DNA of 64,000 nt from an uncultured Desulfobacter sp. (GTDB lineage Bacteria; Desulfobacterota; Desulfobacteria; Desulfobacterales; Desulfobacteraceae): the NCBI RefSeq assembly GCF_963666675.1, contig NZ_OY762929.1:6094501-6158500 (forward strand), written 5' to 3'. This document shows, one piece after another, positions 29,449 to 37,804 of this stretch (position 1 is its first letter; the number at the start of each line of letters is the position of its first letter). Both the position numbers and the translations under genes were made by a program. The notes below the pieces were generated by a model. It was not told the origin of the DNA. It saw only the letters and a list, made by a program, of their open reading frames with translations, and searched no databases.

Positions 29449-30813
29449 CTATATTTCCAGAAGTTCTATGGGGTGAACGATCTTTCGGTCAAATACCTGG
29501 GAGAATTGTAACCGGCAGCTGAGGCAATCGGTTACAATTGTCCGATCTTTTTCAGATTCAAACTGTTTAAATAAAGAGCGCCCGGTTTTTAAACTCAGTG
29601 TGTGAAATGATTTTTTATACCCTAAATGACCACCCATTCCGCAGCAGCTTAACGCACCGCCCACGTGGATAATATCAGCCTCGGGGATGCTTGAGAATAG
29701 ATTAAAATAGGGTTCACCGATCTCCTGTTCTCTCTGGTGACACGAGGCAAAATAGATCAACGGTGTGTCGGGATTGTTGATTTTGAATTCCAAATGGTGT
29801 GCTGTTTGAATGGAAAATAAAAATTCTCCAAGATCGTAGACAGCCTGCGACAGCTTTATTCTATCCATGGAATCAATTGATGAAAAATAGCCGTCATCCT
29901 TGAGAATTTTTTGGTAAATTGTTTTGGGAAGTGACAGAAACTTTCCAGCGCCGGAAGCCAATGGCACCTTTAATTCATTTTTTTGGCTTTCTAAACTCTC
30001 TTGGGCCGCCTTTGAAAAATAGGCATTTTCGAGCAGCAGTTTCTTGTAAAAATATCCGCAGGTCGGGCACGAGCAGATAATTTTGTATCCCTTGGAGACA
30101 GCCTGCATTAATATGCCAACATTTGCCTTTATTTTTTCCAGGGCTTTTTGCTTTTGCCCTTCCATTAAAAGCGGCATGCCGCAGCAATGTTGCTCCGGTA
30201 CAAACACCTCGATTCCCAGGCTTTCCAGGAAATTCACCGTGGCCTTTCCAACCTCCGGGAAAAAATACCCGGCACTACAGCCTGCAAAATAGGCGACTTT
30301 TTGACGGGAGTCCGCAGTATCATCACTTACTGAACGAAGGCCTTTGGTCTTTGCCCATTGGAAAAAATTTTGACTTGCAAACACGGGCAGTTGCCTGTCA
30401 GGATCTATCTTTAAGGCTTTTTTTGTGATTGCGGCGGTCATGTTGCATTTGTTCAGCCGGTTTATGGGACGGCTGAACAATGTCCCTAACTTGCCTGATT
30501 TTTGAATATCAGCGGTCAATTGGTCTGTGAGGGGGATGCCGTTTTCAGCGGCTATTGCTGCTTTTGCCTGGAGGATCAGCGTTCTGATATCAGCACAGGG
30601 ACACAGCCCGCACATTGTGCAAAGGTCAAGCAGTTGGCGGATTGTTTTATTGTCAAGCGTTTCCCCCTGTTCGATTAATTCGTCATTTAATCTGTAGAGT
30701 TCGGGGAAAAACAGGCAATCTTCATCCAGATGTGTTCTGCAGACATCACACCCGCAGTACCCTGCGCATTTTTCAAATATTTTTAATATCAGATCCTTGG
30801 AGGTGGTGCTCAT
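29449..30813 (-). CDS. Heterodisulfide reductase/GlpC-like iron-sulfur protein
   Basis: 454 residues from ATG 30813 (MSTTSKDLILK); longer frames would cross the terminator upstream. The N-terminal half has cysteine clusters (CAGYCGCDVCRTHLDEDC and CTMCGLCPC) for iron-sulfur centres. Two CCG-type domains follow, with YFAGCSAGYFFPEVG, QHCCGMPLL, CSCPTCG, YFASCHQREQEIG and ALSCCGMGGHLG. This is the architecture of GlpC/HdrD-like electron-transfer subunits. No catalytic partner (flavoprotein dehydrogenase) is adjacent. Electron donor and acceptor are unknown; cytoplasmic or membrane-associated. Confidence 0.8.
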   Translation of the reverse strand: MSTTSKDLILKIFEKCAGYCGCDVCRTHLDEDCLFFPELYRLNDELIEQGETLDNKTIRQLLDLCTMCGLCPCADIRTLILQAKAAIAAENGIPLTDQLTADIQKSGKLGTLFSRPINRLNKCNMTAAITKKALKIDPDRQLPVFASQNFFQWAKTKGLRSVSDDTADSRQKVAYFAGCSAGYFFPEVGKATVNFLESLGIEVFVPEQHCCGMPLLMEGQKQKALEKIKANVGILMQAVSKGYKIICSCPTCGYFYKKLLLENAYFSKAAQESLESQKNELKVPLASGAGKFLSLPKTIYQKILKDDGYFSSIDSMDRIKLSQAVYDLGEFLFSIQTAHHLEFKINNPDTPLIYFASCHQREQEIGEPYFNLFSSIPEADIIHVGGALSCCGMGGHLGYKKSFHTLSLKTGRSLFKQFESEKDRTIVTDCLSCRLQFSQVFDRKIVHPIELLEI

Positions 30814-30862
30814 GGTTACATTATCTTTTAATAGGGGTGGTTTCTGGTCGTGGTTTCCTGGA

Positions 30863-30894
30863 AAAAGGAGACCTGGGGTTGCAGGTCTCCTTTT
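30863..30894 (-). terminator. Rho-independent terminator downstream of the que operon
   Basis: Stem AAAAGGAGACCT / AGGTCTCCTTTT (12 bp, 8-nt loop). On the minus strand it ends in a T-run, lying between the queC stop and the GlpC-like start, so it should end the queDEC transcript. The symmetric A/T flanks allow bidirectional action. Confidence 0.85.
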
Positions 30895-31054
30895 GTATTT
30901 GGCAGGCAATTATGAAAACAGCCTGAAGTTAAATAATCAGTTATAAAATGAGTGCCTTTTAATTTGTGTTAAAAAACCATCGCGGCTTTTAAAAAACACA
31001 AAAAAGGCAACCCGCGAAGAAACTTATAGAAAGATTTTCAGGTCCGGTCAAGCA

Positions 31055-31744
31055 CTATGTATAGGGGGTTGGATCAGGGATGCCGGCTTCGGTAAATCCT
31101 TTTATGCGGTGCAGGCAGGAGTCGCACTTTCCACAGGAACGGCCCTGGTCGTCGGGGTCATAGCAGGAGATGGTCAGGCTGTAGTCCACGCCTAAACCAT
31201 GCCCGGTGGTGATGATTTCGGATTTTGACATGTGGATCAAAGGGGTTTCAATGGTTAAAACCGTCTCTTTTGTCACGCCGGTTTTTGTGGCCAGATTGGC
31301 CATGGTCTGGAAGGCATCAATAAACTGGGGCCTGCAGTCCGGATATCCTGAAAAATCCACGGCTGTGACGCCGATGAAAATGGCTTGGGCCTTCAGTACC
31401 TCGGCCCAGGCCATGGCATAGGATAAAAAGATGGTGTTCCTGGCGGGGACATAGGTGACGGGGATCTGGTTTTGATCAATCTGCGTCACGCTGTCGTGTT
31501 TGGGCACGGCAATGTCGTCGGTAAGTGCGGAACCGCCGAACTGGCGCAGGTCGATGTCCACGATTTTATGGTCACATGCCCCCAGGTGAACTGCCACTTT
31601 TTTGGCGCATTCCAGCTCCACGCTATGGCGCTGGCCGTACCTGAAGCTTAAGCTGTAAATCTCAAATCCCCTGGCTTTGGCCATGGCCATGGCCGTGGTG
31701 GAGTCAATGCCGCCGGATGAAAGGACGACTGCTTTTTTTATCAT
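31055..31744 (-). CDS. queC: 7-cyano-7-deazaguanine synthase QueC
   Basis: 229 residues. ATP-dependent conversion of 7-carboxy-7-deazaguanine to preQ0 for queuosine in tRNA. The PP-loop motif SSGGIDSTTAM is near the start, FRYGQRH follows, and a C-terminal zinc site reads CYDPDDQGRSCGKCDSCLHR (four Cys). It is the third gene of the tightly packed queD-queE-queC operon (3-nt gap after queE). Firm assignment. Confidence 0.96.
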   Translation of the reverse strand: MIKKAVVLSSGGIDSTTAMAMAKARGFEIYSLSFRYGQRHSVELECAKKVAVHLGACDHKIVDIDLRQFGGSALTDDIAVPKHDSVTQIDQNQIPVTYVPARNTIFLSYAMAWAEVLKAQAIFIGVTAVDFSGYPDCRPQFIDAFQTMANLATKTGVTKETVLTIETPLIHMSKSEIITTGHGLGVDYSLTISCYDPDDQGRSCGKCDSCLHRIKGFTEAGIPDPTPYT

Positions 31745-31747
31745 GGG

Positions 31748-32392
31748 TTATACTCCTCTTAAATCCGGATCCCAGATGATTTTGTGTTGTTGAAGGGAGA
31801 GCCTTGCTCCCAGTTTGTCTTTGAGTATCCATACTGCCAGGTCCGAAAGCTCAATACGGCCAAAAACCGGGCTGATGTGGATGTTTTTTACGGGATGATT
31901 CTTCAAGTGCGTTGTTATGATGGATGCGGCATATTCATAGTCCTGTCTGGATCCCACCACGAATTTGACTTCATCCCGGTCTGTCATGTGATTGAAATTG
32001 TCCAAAAGAAATGACCCGGCTTCACCGGACGAGGGGCACTTCACGTCCATGATGCGGATACAGGCCGGATCCACAGGCGCAATGCTTACACTTCCATTGG
32101 TTTCCAGCAGCACCTCGAATCCTTTTGCCTGAAGTTCGGATATCAATGCGGGCGTCTGGGTCTGAATCAAGGGTTCTCCGCCGGTAATTTCCACCATGGG
32201 GCAGTCAAACGCCGCCACCTGGTCCACGATTTGATCGATGGTCATGGCGTTGGGGTGTGCCGCAGCATAGGTGGTGTCGCACCAGGCGCAGGAGAGGTTG
32301 CATCCGGACAGCCGGACAAACACGCAGGCAAGGCCTGCCCGGGTGGATTCTCCCTGCAGGCTGTAAAAAATTTCGCAAATGTCCAGGGGCAC
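31748..32392 (-). CDS. queE: 7-carboxy-7-deazaguanine synthase QueE
   Basis: 214-residue radical SAM enzyme that rearranges carboxytetrahydropterin to 7-carboxy-7-deazaguanine. The cluster motif is CNLSCAWC (about 31-38, CxxxCxxC), followed by TYAAAHP and the SAM-binding VEITGGEPLIQ. The start abuts the queD stop with no gap (32392/32393), so translation is coupled. Middle gene of the operon. Confidence 0.96.
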   Translation of the reverse strand: MPLDICEIFYSLQGESTRAGLACVFVRLSGCNLSCAWCDTTYAAAHPNAMTIDQIVDQVAAFDCPMVEITGGEPLIQTQTPALISELQAKGFEVLLETNGSVSIAPVDPACIRIMDVKCPSSGEAGSFLLDNFNHMTDRDEVKFVVGSRQDYEYAASIITTHLKNHPVKNIHISPVFGRIELSDLAVWILKDKLGARLSLQQHKIIWDPDLRGV

Positions 32393-32773
32393 TTATACCT
32401 CCTGGTAGGATGATCCGCAGCCCGGACTTTCAAATACAGTGATTTTTTTGATTTTGATGAACTCGGTGTTCAAGCGCCTGGACAATTCAGAATATAGAAA
32501 TTTTGCCAGGTTTTCCGCCGTGGGATTGATGGCGCCGAATTCGGCAACCTCATTAAGATTGGTGTGATCCAACCTGCTTAAAACATCTTTCACCACACTT
32601 TTGACATCCCTGAAATCTATGCCCATGCCCAACTGGTTGAGCTTGGAGCACCGTATGTGTGCTTCAACAATCCAGTTATGGCCGTGCAGATTTGAGCAGT
32701 TGCCGTCATAGCCCCTCAGGGAATGGGCTGCTGCAAAATGGTCCTGGACACAAATGTCATATACGCCTGGCAT
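32393..32773 (-). CDS. queD: 6-carboxytetrahydropterin synthase QueD
   Basis: 126 residues, first gene of the queuosine-precursor operon. It turns dihydroneopterin triphosphate into carboxytetrahydropterin. Zinc ligands are visible in DHFAAAHSL and NLHGHNW, with the catalytic Cys in GNCSNLHGH and a Glu near the end (VFESPGCG). GTP cyclohydrolase (folE) and queF are not in the window. Two dispersed 65-bp repeats lie just upstream of its start. Confidence 0.95.
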   Translation of the reverse strand: MPGVYDICVQDHFAAAHSLRGYDGNCSNLHGHNWIVEAHIRCSKLNQLGMGIDFRDVKSVVKDVLSRLDHTNLNEVAEFGAINPTAENLAKFLYSELSRRLNTEFIKIKKITVFESPGCGSSYQEV

Positions 32774-32793
32774 AAATAGATACTCCCTTGTTA

Positions 32794-32858
32794 ATAACGG
32801 CCATGGGCCGAACTGGTGGATTTAACACCCAGGCTCAACCCCAAACAGCACATGAAAG
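32794..32858 (+). repeat. 65-bp double-hairpin dispersed repeat, copy 2
   Basis: ATAACGGCCATGGGCCGAAC...CATGAAAG. It shares the palindrome and spacing with copy 1, but its second stem is less perfect (AACTGG with CCAGGCTCAACCCC). It lies 36 nt before copy 3 in the same orientation. Confidence 0.75.
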
Positions 32859-32887
32859 TCGCTTTTTTTACGTTTTGCCACTTCCAT

Positions 32888-32951
32888 ATAACGGCCATGG
32901 GCCGACCTGGTCTATCAGCACCCAGGCTCAGCCCACAACGAAAGTTGAAAG
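32888..32951 (+). repeat. 65-bp double-hairpin dispersed repeat, copy 3
   Basis: ATAACGGCCATGGGCCGACC...GTTGAAAG. Second stem GGGCCGACCTGG with CCAGGCTCAGCCC. Tandem with copy 2 between queD and mmuM, which are divergent. Confidence 0.75.
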
Positions 32952-33104
32952 ATCTGTGTCGGTTACACAGACTTTCTTATAAAATAGCCTGGTGATTTGA
33001 AAAATCTACCATAATTTTGGGTCTGAATCAAAAATGTCAAGGCGAGTAATGATTTGTTTTTCAAATTTATTCACGGATTTGATACGCTCGGGGGGATTTG
33101 AAAT

Positions 33105-34073
33105 ATGAAAAGGGCAGGGGGGCAATATATGGCCGATGTTATCCATAACTATCTTGAACAGCAGAACTATTTGATCCTTGACGGGGCGCTGGGCACCGAA
33201 CTGGAGTGCCGGGGGTGTAATCTTGATGATTCTCTCTGGTCTGCCCGGCTTCTGGCGGATGATCCTGATAAGATTGCGGCCGTTCATGCCGACTATCTGC
33301 GTGCCGGGGCGGATTGCCTGATTACGGCAAGTTACCAGGCCACGTTCCAGGGATTGGCGCGTCAGGGGTATACCCAGGCGCAGGGCCAACAGCTCATACA
33401 GTTTTCCGTTACGCTGGCAAAAACTGTTGTGGATACGTTCTGGGCTGATCCCGCCAACCGTGTTGACCGGCTTAAGCCCCTGGTGGCTGCATCGGTGGGT
33501 CCCTACGGCGCTTTTTTGGCGGACAGGTCGGAATACACCGGAAATTACGGCATCGATGAAGACGAGCTGATTGCGTTTCACAAAGGGAGATTAAATGCGC
33601 TGATTGCAGCCGGGCCTGATATTCTGGCCTGTGAAACCCTGCCCTGTTTTGCCGAGGCCCGAGCCCTTGTCCGCCTGCTGGAGGTGTTGGGGGCGGATTC
33701 AGATCGCCTCCCGGCCTGGATCAGCTTCAGTGCAAAGGACGGACGACACATCAACAGCGGAGAGCCGATCCGGGACTGCGCCCGATGGCTGGATGGCAAA
33801 CCCTGTGTCACAGCAGTGGGGGTCAATTGTACAAATCCAGTCCATGTCCTGTCTCTGGTGAAAGAGATCCGGGCCGTGACCGACAAACCTGTGGTGGTAT
33901 ATCCCAATAAAGGCGAGGCGTGTAACCATTTGATAAGCCCAGGGGGAGGGCCTTCATTTGCTGAAATGGCGGTCCAATGGGCAAAATACGGGGGCAAACT
34001 CATCGGGGGCTGCTGTCATACAACTCCGGACGATATCCGCCGGCTTGCTTTGGGGCTGAAATTATTGGGGTAA
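33105..34073 (+). CDS. mmuM: Homocysteine S-methyltransferase
   Basis: 322 residues. Transfers a methyl group (from S-methylmethionine or a similar donor) to homocysteine to form methionine. The barrel signature LILDGALGTELECRGC is near the start. Zinc ligands are in VGVNCTNP (about 247) and GGCCHTTP (about 304-311). It lacks cobalamin and folate domains, so it is the short MmuM type. ATG 33129 (MADVIHN), 24 nt downstream, is an alternative start. It stands alone and ends just before the convergent tRNA-Met. Confidence 0.9.
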   Translation: MKRAGGQYMADVIHNYLEQQNYLILDGALGTELECRGCNLDDSLWSARLLADDPDKIAAVHADYLRAGADCLITASYQATFQGLARQGYTQAQGQQLIQFSVTLAKTVVDTFWADPANRVDRLKPLVAASVGPYGAFLADRSEYTGNYGIDEDELIAFHKGRLNALIAAGPDILACETLPCFAEARALVRLLEVLGADSDRLPAWISFSAKDGRHINSGEPIRDCARWLDGKPCVTAVGVNCTNPVHVLSLVKEIRAVTDKPVVVYPNKGEACNHLISPGGGPSFAEMAVQWAKYGGKLIGGCCHTTPDDIRRLALGLKLLG

Positions 34074-34078
34074 AAACC

Positions 34079-34101
34079 AAAAAAGCCCCTGAAGACAGGG
34101 G
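34079..34101 (-). terminator. Terminator of the tRNA-Met transcript
   Basis: On the minus strand, GCCCCTG-tctt-CAGGGGC followed by a run of T, 12 nt after the tRNA 3' end. The T-run lies just beyond the mmuM stop. Confidence 0.85.
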
Positions 34102-34113
34102 CCATTGTAGATG

Positions 34114-34191
34114 CTGGTAGCGACGCAGGGAATTGAACCCCGGACACTGCGGATATGAGCCGCATGCTCTGACCATCTGAGCTACGTCGCC
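34114..34191 (-). tRNA. tRNA-Met (anticodon CAT)
   Basis: Complete cloverleaf on the minus strand: acceptor GGCGACG pairing with CGTCGCT, D-arm GCTC...GAGC, anticodon stem TGCGG/CCGCA around CTCATAT (anticodon CAT), T-loop TTCAATT, and encoded CCA. The G1-U72 pair argues against an initiator tRNA. Its similarity to elongator tRNA-Met favours Met over Ile2. The T-stem has one mismatch and the gene is 78 nt long. Confidence 0.93.
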
Positions 34192-34206
34192 ACAAAAACC
34201 AGGATT

Positions 34207-34235
34207 AAATAGCACACTGTTTTGGTAGATGTCAA
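34207..34235 (-). promoter_or_regulatory. Sigma-70-type promoter for tRNA-Met
   Basis: On the minus strand TTGACA (34230-34235) and CTATTT (34207-34212), separated by 17 nt, ~16 nt before the mature tRNA 5' end. Confidence 0.65.
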
Positions 34236-34294
34236 ATTAAATTTGAAATTATTTAAAAAATGGTCCTTTAATACGAATTAAACCCTGATTCGAT

Positions 34295-36085
34295 TTATTT
34301 TTGCTCGGCCTCAAAACCGTGTACCGCCACGGTGAAATTGGACAGATCCTCGGGCAGATTGGAAAAAATCAGCATAAACATGACCGAAGCGCCGGGTTTA
34401 ATATTGACGTTGGTGTTCTGATTTCCCTGTTTGACGCCCATCTGCTTGGTTATATCCGAGATATTGCCGGTTTTCAGGGTCTCTTCGGGTATTATATTTC
34501 CGCAATAGGCAATCAGCGTTCCTGCTTTGGTATTGTTTTTTTTCATCAGGGTCCCTTTGACCCGAATGTAGCTGACTGCCGTATTGGAGGGATTTTTAAC
34601 CTTGCCTGTAACAATGAACAGGTCCCCTGCGCTTTGATTGGAAACAAACCGGCCGTTTATGCTGGGTTCGTCCAGCACGGGTTTCGGTGGCGGCCGGGGC
34701 GCCTGTTTGGGCGCAAGCCACTGGCTGATAAAGGGGATCTGAATGTCGGACACCACGGGTATGGTTACCCCAAGGCGCATGACCGCCACATAGGCAGCCA
34801 GGAGCAACAGCACCAGCACCAACAGGATTTTAACTGCCGGGCTTAACCCTTTTTTATTTTTTGCACCTCGTTTCTGGCGGACGCTTTGTGCGGACAGTGG
34901 TGTGATCACCGGCTCCTGGTCTGTTGGCGCTTCTGTGAGGGCGTCAATTTCATCATCTGTTGGAGACGGGGTCGCATCTGGTTCGAATGTGGTATCGTCC
35001 TCTTCTTCTTGGGCTTCCGGAATGGCTAGTCCGGAATCTTCGGGTTCTGTTTCCTGTTCCAGCACTTTATCATATTCTGAAAATTTATCCTGCTCCGAGA
35101 CGGTTGGTTCGATCTCTTCGTCTGTTTCTTGGGTGTCCGGTTCTTCATCATCACCGCCATCCGGTTCAAGGGTAAAGTCATCTGATGGGGGCAGGTCATG
35201 TTCTATATCCAGGCGTGCCTCGGGGCTCTCTTCCTCTGTTTGGGCAGAAGGCTCAATCAGCACGTCGTCAGAGTCGAGGGATAAATCCTGACCATCGTCG
35301 CCTCCATCTGGCTCAAGAATAAGATCTGCCTGGGAATCGTCTTCAAATTCAAGTTCCAGCCCGTCATCCTCCTGGGAGTCCAGTTCAAGATCATTTAAAG
35401 GCGGAGTCTCTTCGGCGGAGTCCTCCAGCTCAAAGGACAGTTCTTCAAGCTCAAGGCCGGATTCTTCGTCGCCATCCTGGTCGAAACTGATTTCAATGTC
35501 TGCGGTATCTGAATCATCGGCCATTGATAGCAGTTCAGAAGCGATCTCATCTTCACTTGATTCAAGTTCAAGGTCCTGGGTGTCCAGCTCAAGCTCATCA
35601 TCCTGGAAGTCCAGTTCCGGTTCCTCAATGTCAAAATCAGCCGTTTCAAAATCCAGGCCGTCTTCGTCAAAGTCATTGGACGGCTCGTCAATTTCAAGCG
35701 CTTGATCCTGGGAATCCCGGACGTCTAATTCTGTCTTAGGTTCCGGCGAATTTTCTTCAAATTCCTGGTCATCAAAATCTATTTCTGAGAAATCAATGTC
35801 AGAATCTTCCCGGTCGGTGTCCGGGGCGTCTGAATCGTCGTCTAAACTTAAATCGCCGTTTTGTGATTCGTTAAGGTTTGGGGCGGCTTGGAATTCCGGT
35901 TCTTCAAAGGGGATGTGGCGTTCTCCGGGGCTCCCGTGATCAGGTAGTTCAAATTCTGGGTATTCCGGTGGAAAGGCTGTAAAAACATGCAGACATTTAC
36001 TGCATCTAACCTTTGATCCCCCGGGCTTAATCAGAGCGTCGTCAAGGACAAACCGGGTTGCGCACTTTTCGCAGGTAATGATCAT
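34295..36085 (-). CDS. Zinc-ribbon, DUF3426 membrane protein with long acidic repeat region
   Basis: 596 residues. It begins with an MJ0042-type zinc ribbon, CEKCATRF...VRCSKCLHVF. A ~350-residue highly acidic, low-complexity stretch follows, full of LELE, DFETADFDIEEPELDFQ and EPDGGDDGQ blocks. A single membrane helix (VKILLVLVLLLLAAYVAVMRL, about 425-445) leads to a C-terminal DUF3426 domain outside the membrane (RFVSNQSAGDLFIVTGKVKNPSNTAVSYIRVKGTL). DUF3426 proteins are widespread in deltaproteobacteria with unknown role. The neighbours upstream (hpt, dnaJ-like) are on the same strand, but a repeat separates them. Confidence 0.85.
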   Translation of the reverse strand: MIITCEKCATRFVLDDALIKPGGSKVRCSKCLHVFTAFPPEYPEFELPDHGSPGERHIPFEEPEFQAAPNLNESQNGDLSLDDDSDAPDTDREDSDIDFSEIDFDDQEFEENSPEPKTELDVRDSQDQALEIDEPSNDFDEDGLDFETADFDIEEPELDFQDDELELDTQDLELESSEDEIASELLSMADDSDTADIEISFDQDGDEESGLELEELSFELEDSAEETPPLNDLELDSQEDDGLELEFEDDSQADLILEPDGGDDGQDLSLDSDDVLIEPSAQTEEESPEARLDIEHDLPPSDDFTLEPDGGDDEEPDTQETDEEIEPTVSEQDKFSEYDKVLEQETEPEDSGLAIPEAQEEEDDTTFEPDATPSPTDDEIDALTEAPTDQEPVITPLSAQSVRQKRGAKNKKGLSPAVKILLVLVLLLLAAYVAVMRLGVTIPVVSDIQIPFISQWLAPKQAPRPPPKPVLDEPSINGRFVSNQSAGDLFIVTGKVKNPSNTAVSYIRVKGTLMKKNNTKAGTLIAYCGNIIPEETLKTGNISDITKQMGVKQGNQNTNVNIKPGASVMFMLIFSNLPEDLSNFTVAVHGFEAEQK

Positions 36086-36105
36086 TGGGCATCCCCTTCA
36101 TTTGA

Positions 36106-36169
36106 ATAACAGCCATGGGCTGACCAGGCTTATCAACACCCGGACTCAGCCCACAACAAAATATGAAAG
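36106..36169 (+). repeat. 65-bp double-hairpin dispersed repeat, copy 4
   Basis: ATAACAGCCATGGGCTGACC...ATATGAAAG. The first palindrome is CAGCC-atg-GGCTG here instead of CGGCC-atg-GGCCG in the other copies. Both sides changed together, which supports a real hairpin. The distal arm TCAGCCC matches GGGCTGA. Confidence 0.75.
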
Positions 36170-36208
36170 TAATTTATTGGTTTGTTTAAACGTTTGTATA
36201 AATTAATT

Positions 36209-36724
36209 TTATAATTTTAAATCAAAGATTGCCGGCAGGTTCCTGTATTTCTCATTGTAATCCAGACCATAACCGACGATAAACCCCTTATCAAGGCAGA
36301 AACACGAATAGCTCACATTGACTTGCGTTTCCCGGCGCTCGCTTTTATCAATCAGCGCACATATCTTAATGGACCGGGGATTCAATGATTGAATGGATTC
36401 GACAAGCTTGACAAGGGTCCGGCCTGTATCCACGATGTCTTCCACAATTAACACATCACGCCCTCTAAGTTCAAGGTCGGGTTTTTTTGTAAACACGATC
36501 TGTCCGGTGGATGACGTTCCTTCGTAGGATGATGCACCCACCAGGTCAATTTCGTGATCAATGGTGATCTGCCGGACAAGATCGGCCATAAAAACAAAAG
36601 CCCCTTTGAGCACTCCGATAACCACAAGGTCTAAATCATTATAATCCTGGGAGATTTTTTGTCCGATCTCCCGGATTTTTTCCTTGATTTCCTGTTGGGA
36701 AATCAAGGGGACGAGTTCAGGCAT
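36209..36724 (-). CDS. hpt: Hypoxanthine phosphoribosyltransferase
   Basis: 171 residues. Purine salvage: converts hypoxanthine or guanine plus PRPP to IMP or GMP. The PRPP loop is VLIVEDIVDTGRTL (about 88-101). The flexible loop contains SSYEGTSSTGQI, and KGFIVGYGLDYNEKYRNLP is the typical C-terminal base-binding block. It lies 6 nt after the DnaJ-like gene, so they share a transcript. Confidence 0.95.
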   Translation of the reverse strand: MPELVPLISQQEIKEKIREIGQKISQDYNDLDLVVIGVLKGAFVFMADLVRQITIDHEIDLVGASSYEGTSSTGQIVFTKKPDLELRGRDVLIVEDIVDTGRTLVKLVESIQSLNPRSIKICALIDKSERRETQVNVSYSCFCLDKGFIVGYGLDYNEKYRNLPAIFDLKL

Positions 36725-36730
36725 GTTGAA

Positions 36731-37687
36731 TTATAATCCTGTTTCCTTAAGTTCCTTGATTAGCTTTTTTTGCTTGGAGTTTAATTCTTTCGGCATCTCT
36801 ATATTAACCACAACATAGAGATCTCCGCAACCATTTCCTTTCATGTGGGGGATTCCCATGCCCGGCAAACGCATTTTTGCCTTGTGTCCGGTCCCCGGCG
36901 GCAAGGTCAGATTGATGGTTTTGCCCGCCGGGGTGGTTACCTCAACCTTGTCTCCCAAGAGGGCCTGGGTCAGGGCGACATCTTTGGTTATCAGAATATC
37001 GTTCCCCTCCAGGGTAATTCCCTGGGGCAGGGATGGGTTGGACTTGATGTAAAGGTTGCCGGCCGGGCCGCCGTTGGCGCCGGATTCACCTTTGCCTGCC
37101 AGTCTGATTTTTTTGCCCTGGGTAAGCCCTTTGGGAATTTTCACCTCAATGGCTTTGGTCTGCCCGTCCTGGGAAATGGTGATGGTTTTGCCGCCGCCAT
37201 TGAGCAGTTCGTCCAGGGTCAGGGGAATTTCATATTCCAGATCTTTGCCCCTGGCCGGGGCTCTTCGACCATAAGCGCCGCCAGGCCCTGCGTTTTGGGA
37301 AAAGGGATTGCCCCCCATGCCGGAAAACGAAGACCTGCCTCCCTGTTTAAATGTAGAGGAAAAGCCGCCGGACCGGTTAAATCCACCGCCACCGCCGAAG
37401 CCGAACTCCTTGAGAATATCACCCAGGTCAAAGTTTCTGAAAATATCTTCCTGGGAGAATTTTTGCTGGAAGTCGGCAGATCCGTAAGTATCATATTGCT
37501 TTCTTTTTTCGGGATCACTGAGAACGGCGTAGGCTTCTGAAATGGCTTTGAACTTATCTTCCAGGGCCTTGTCCCCTTTGGTTTTATCCGGATGATACTT
37601 GATGGCAAGTTTTCTGTATGCCTTCTTTATATCTGCGGCTGTCGCAGACTTATCTATGCCAAGTGTTTTGTAATAATCTTGCGCCAT
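36731..37687 (-). CDS. DnaJ-family co-chaperone (CbpA-like, no zinc domain)
   Basis: 318 residues. J domain at 1-70 with the HPD motif in KYHPDKTKGD. A Gly/Phe-rich linker follows (FGGGGGFNRSGG), then two C-terminal beta-sandwich domains (LEYEIPLTLDELLNGG; DLYVVVNIEMP). The CxxCxGxG zinc repeats of DnaJ are absent, which makes it a CbpA-type protein. It would stimulate Hsp70 ATPase. First gene of a likely two-gene unit with hpt. Confidence 0.92.
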   Translation of the reverse strand: MAQDYYKTLGIDKSATAADIKKAYRKLAIKYHPDKTKGDKALEDKFKAISEAYAVLSDPEKRKQYDTYGSADFQQKFSQEDIFRNFDLGDILKEFGFGGGGGFNRSGGFSSTFKQGGRSSFSGMGGNPFSQNAGPGGAYGRRAPARGKDLEYEIPLTLDELLNGGGKTITISQDGQTKAIEVKIPKGLTQGKKIRLAGKGESGANGGPAGNLYIKSNPSLPQGITLEGNDILITKDVALTQALLGDKVEVTTPAGKTINLTLPPGTGHKAKMRLPGMGIPHMKGNGCGDLYVVVNIEMPKELNSKQKKLIKELKETGL

Positions 37688-37804
37688 TTGATATCTTAAT
37701 TCCTTTGCGTTTAGCTGTATGTTTGTTCATTAATACAAATGTGTAATAATGGTAAGGCGCAACCCGTTCAAGTCAAGGGGCGGCAGGGCTATCCTCTGCG
37801 TCAA

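Noticed and set aside
32774..33104. A preQ1 riboswitch upstream of queD.
   Set aside because: No preQ1 aptamer-like hairpin with an A-rich tail was seen; the space is filled by two dispersed repeats.
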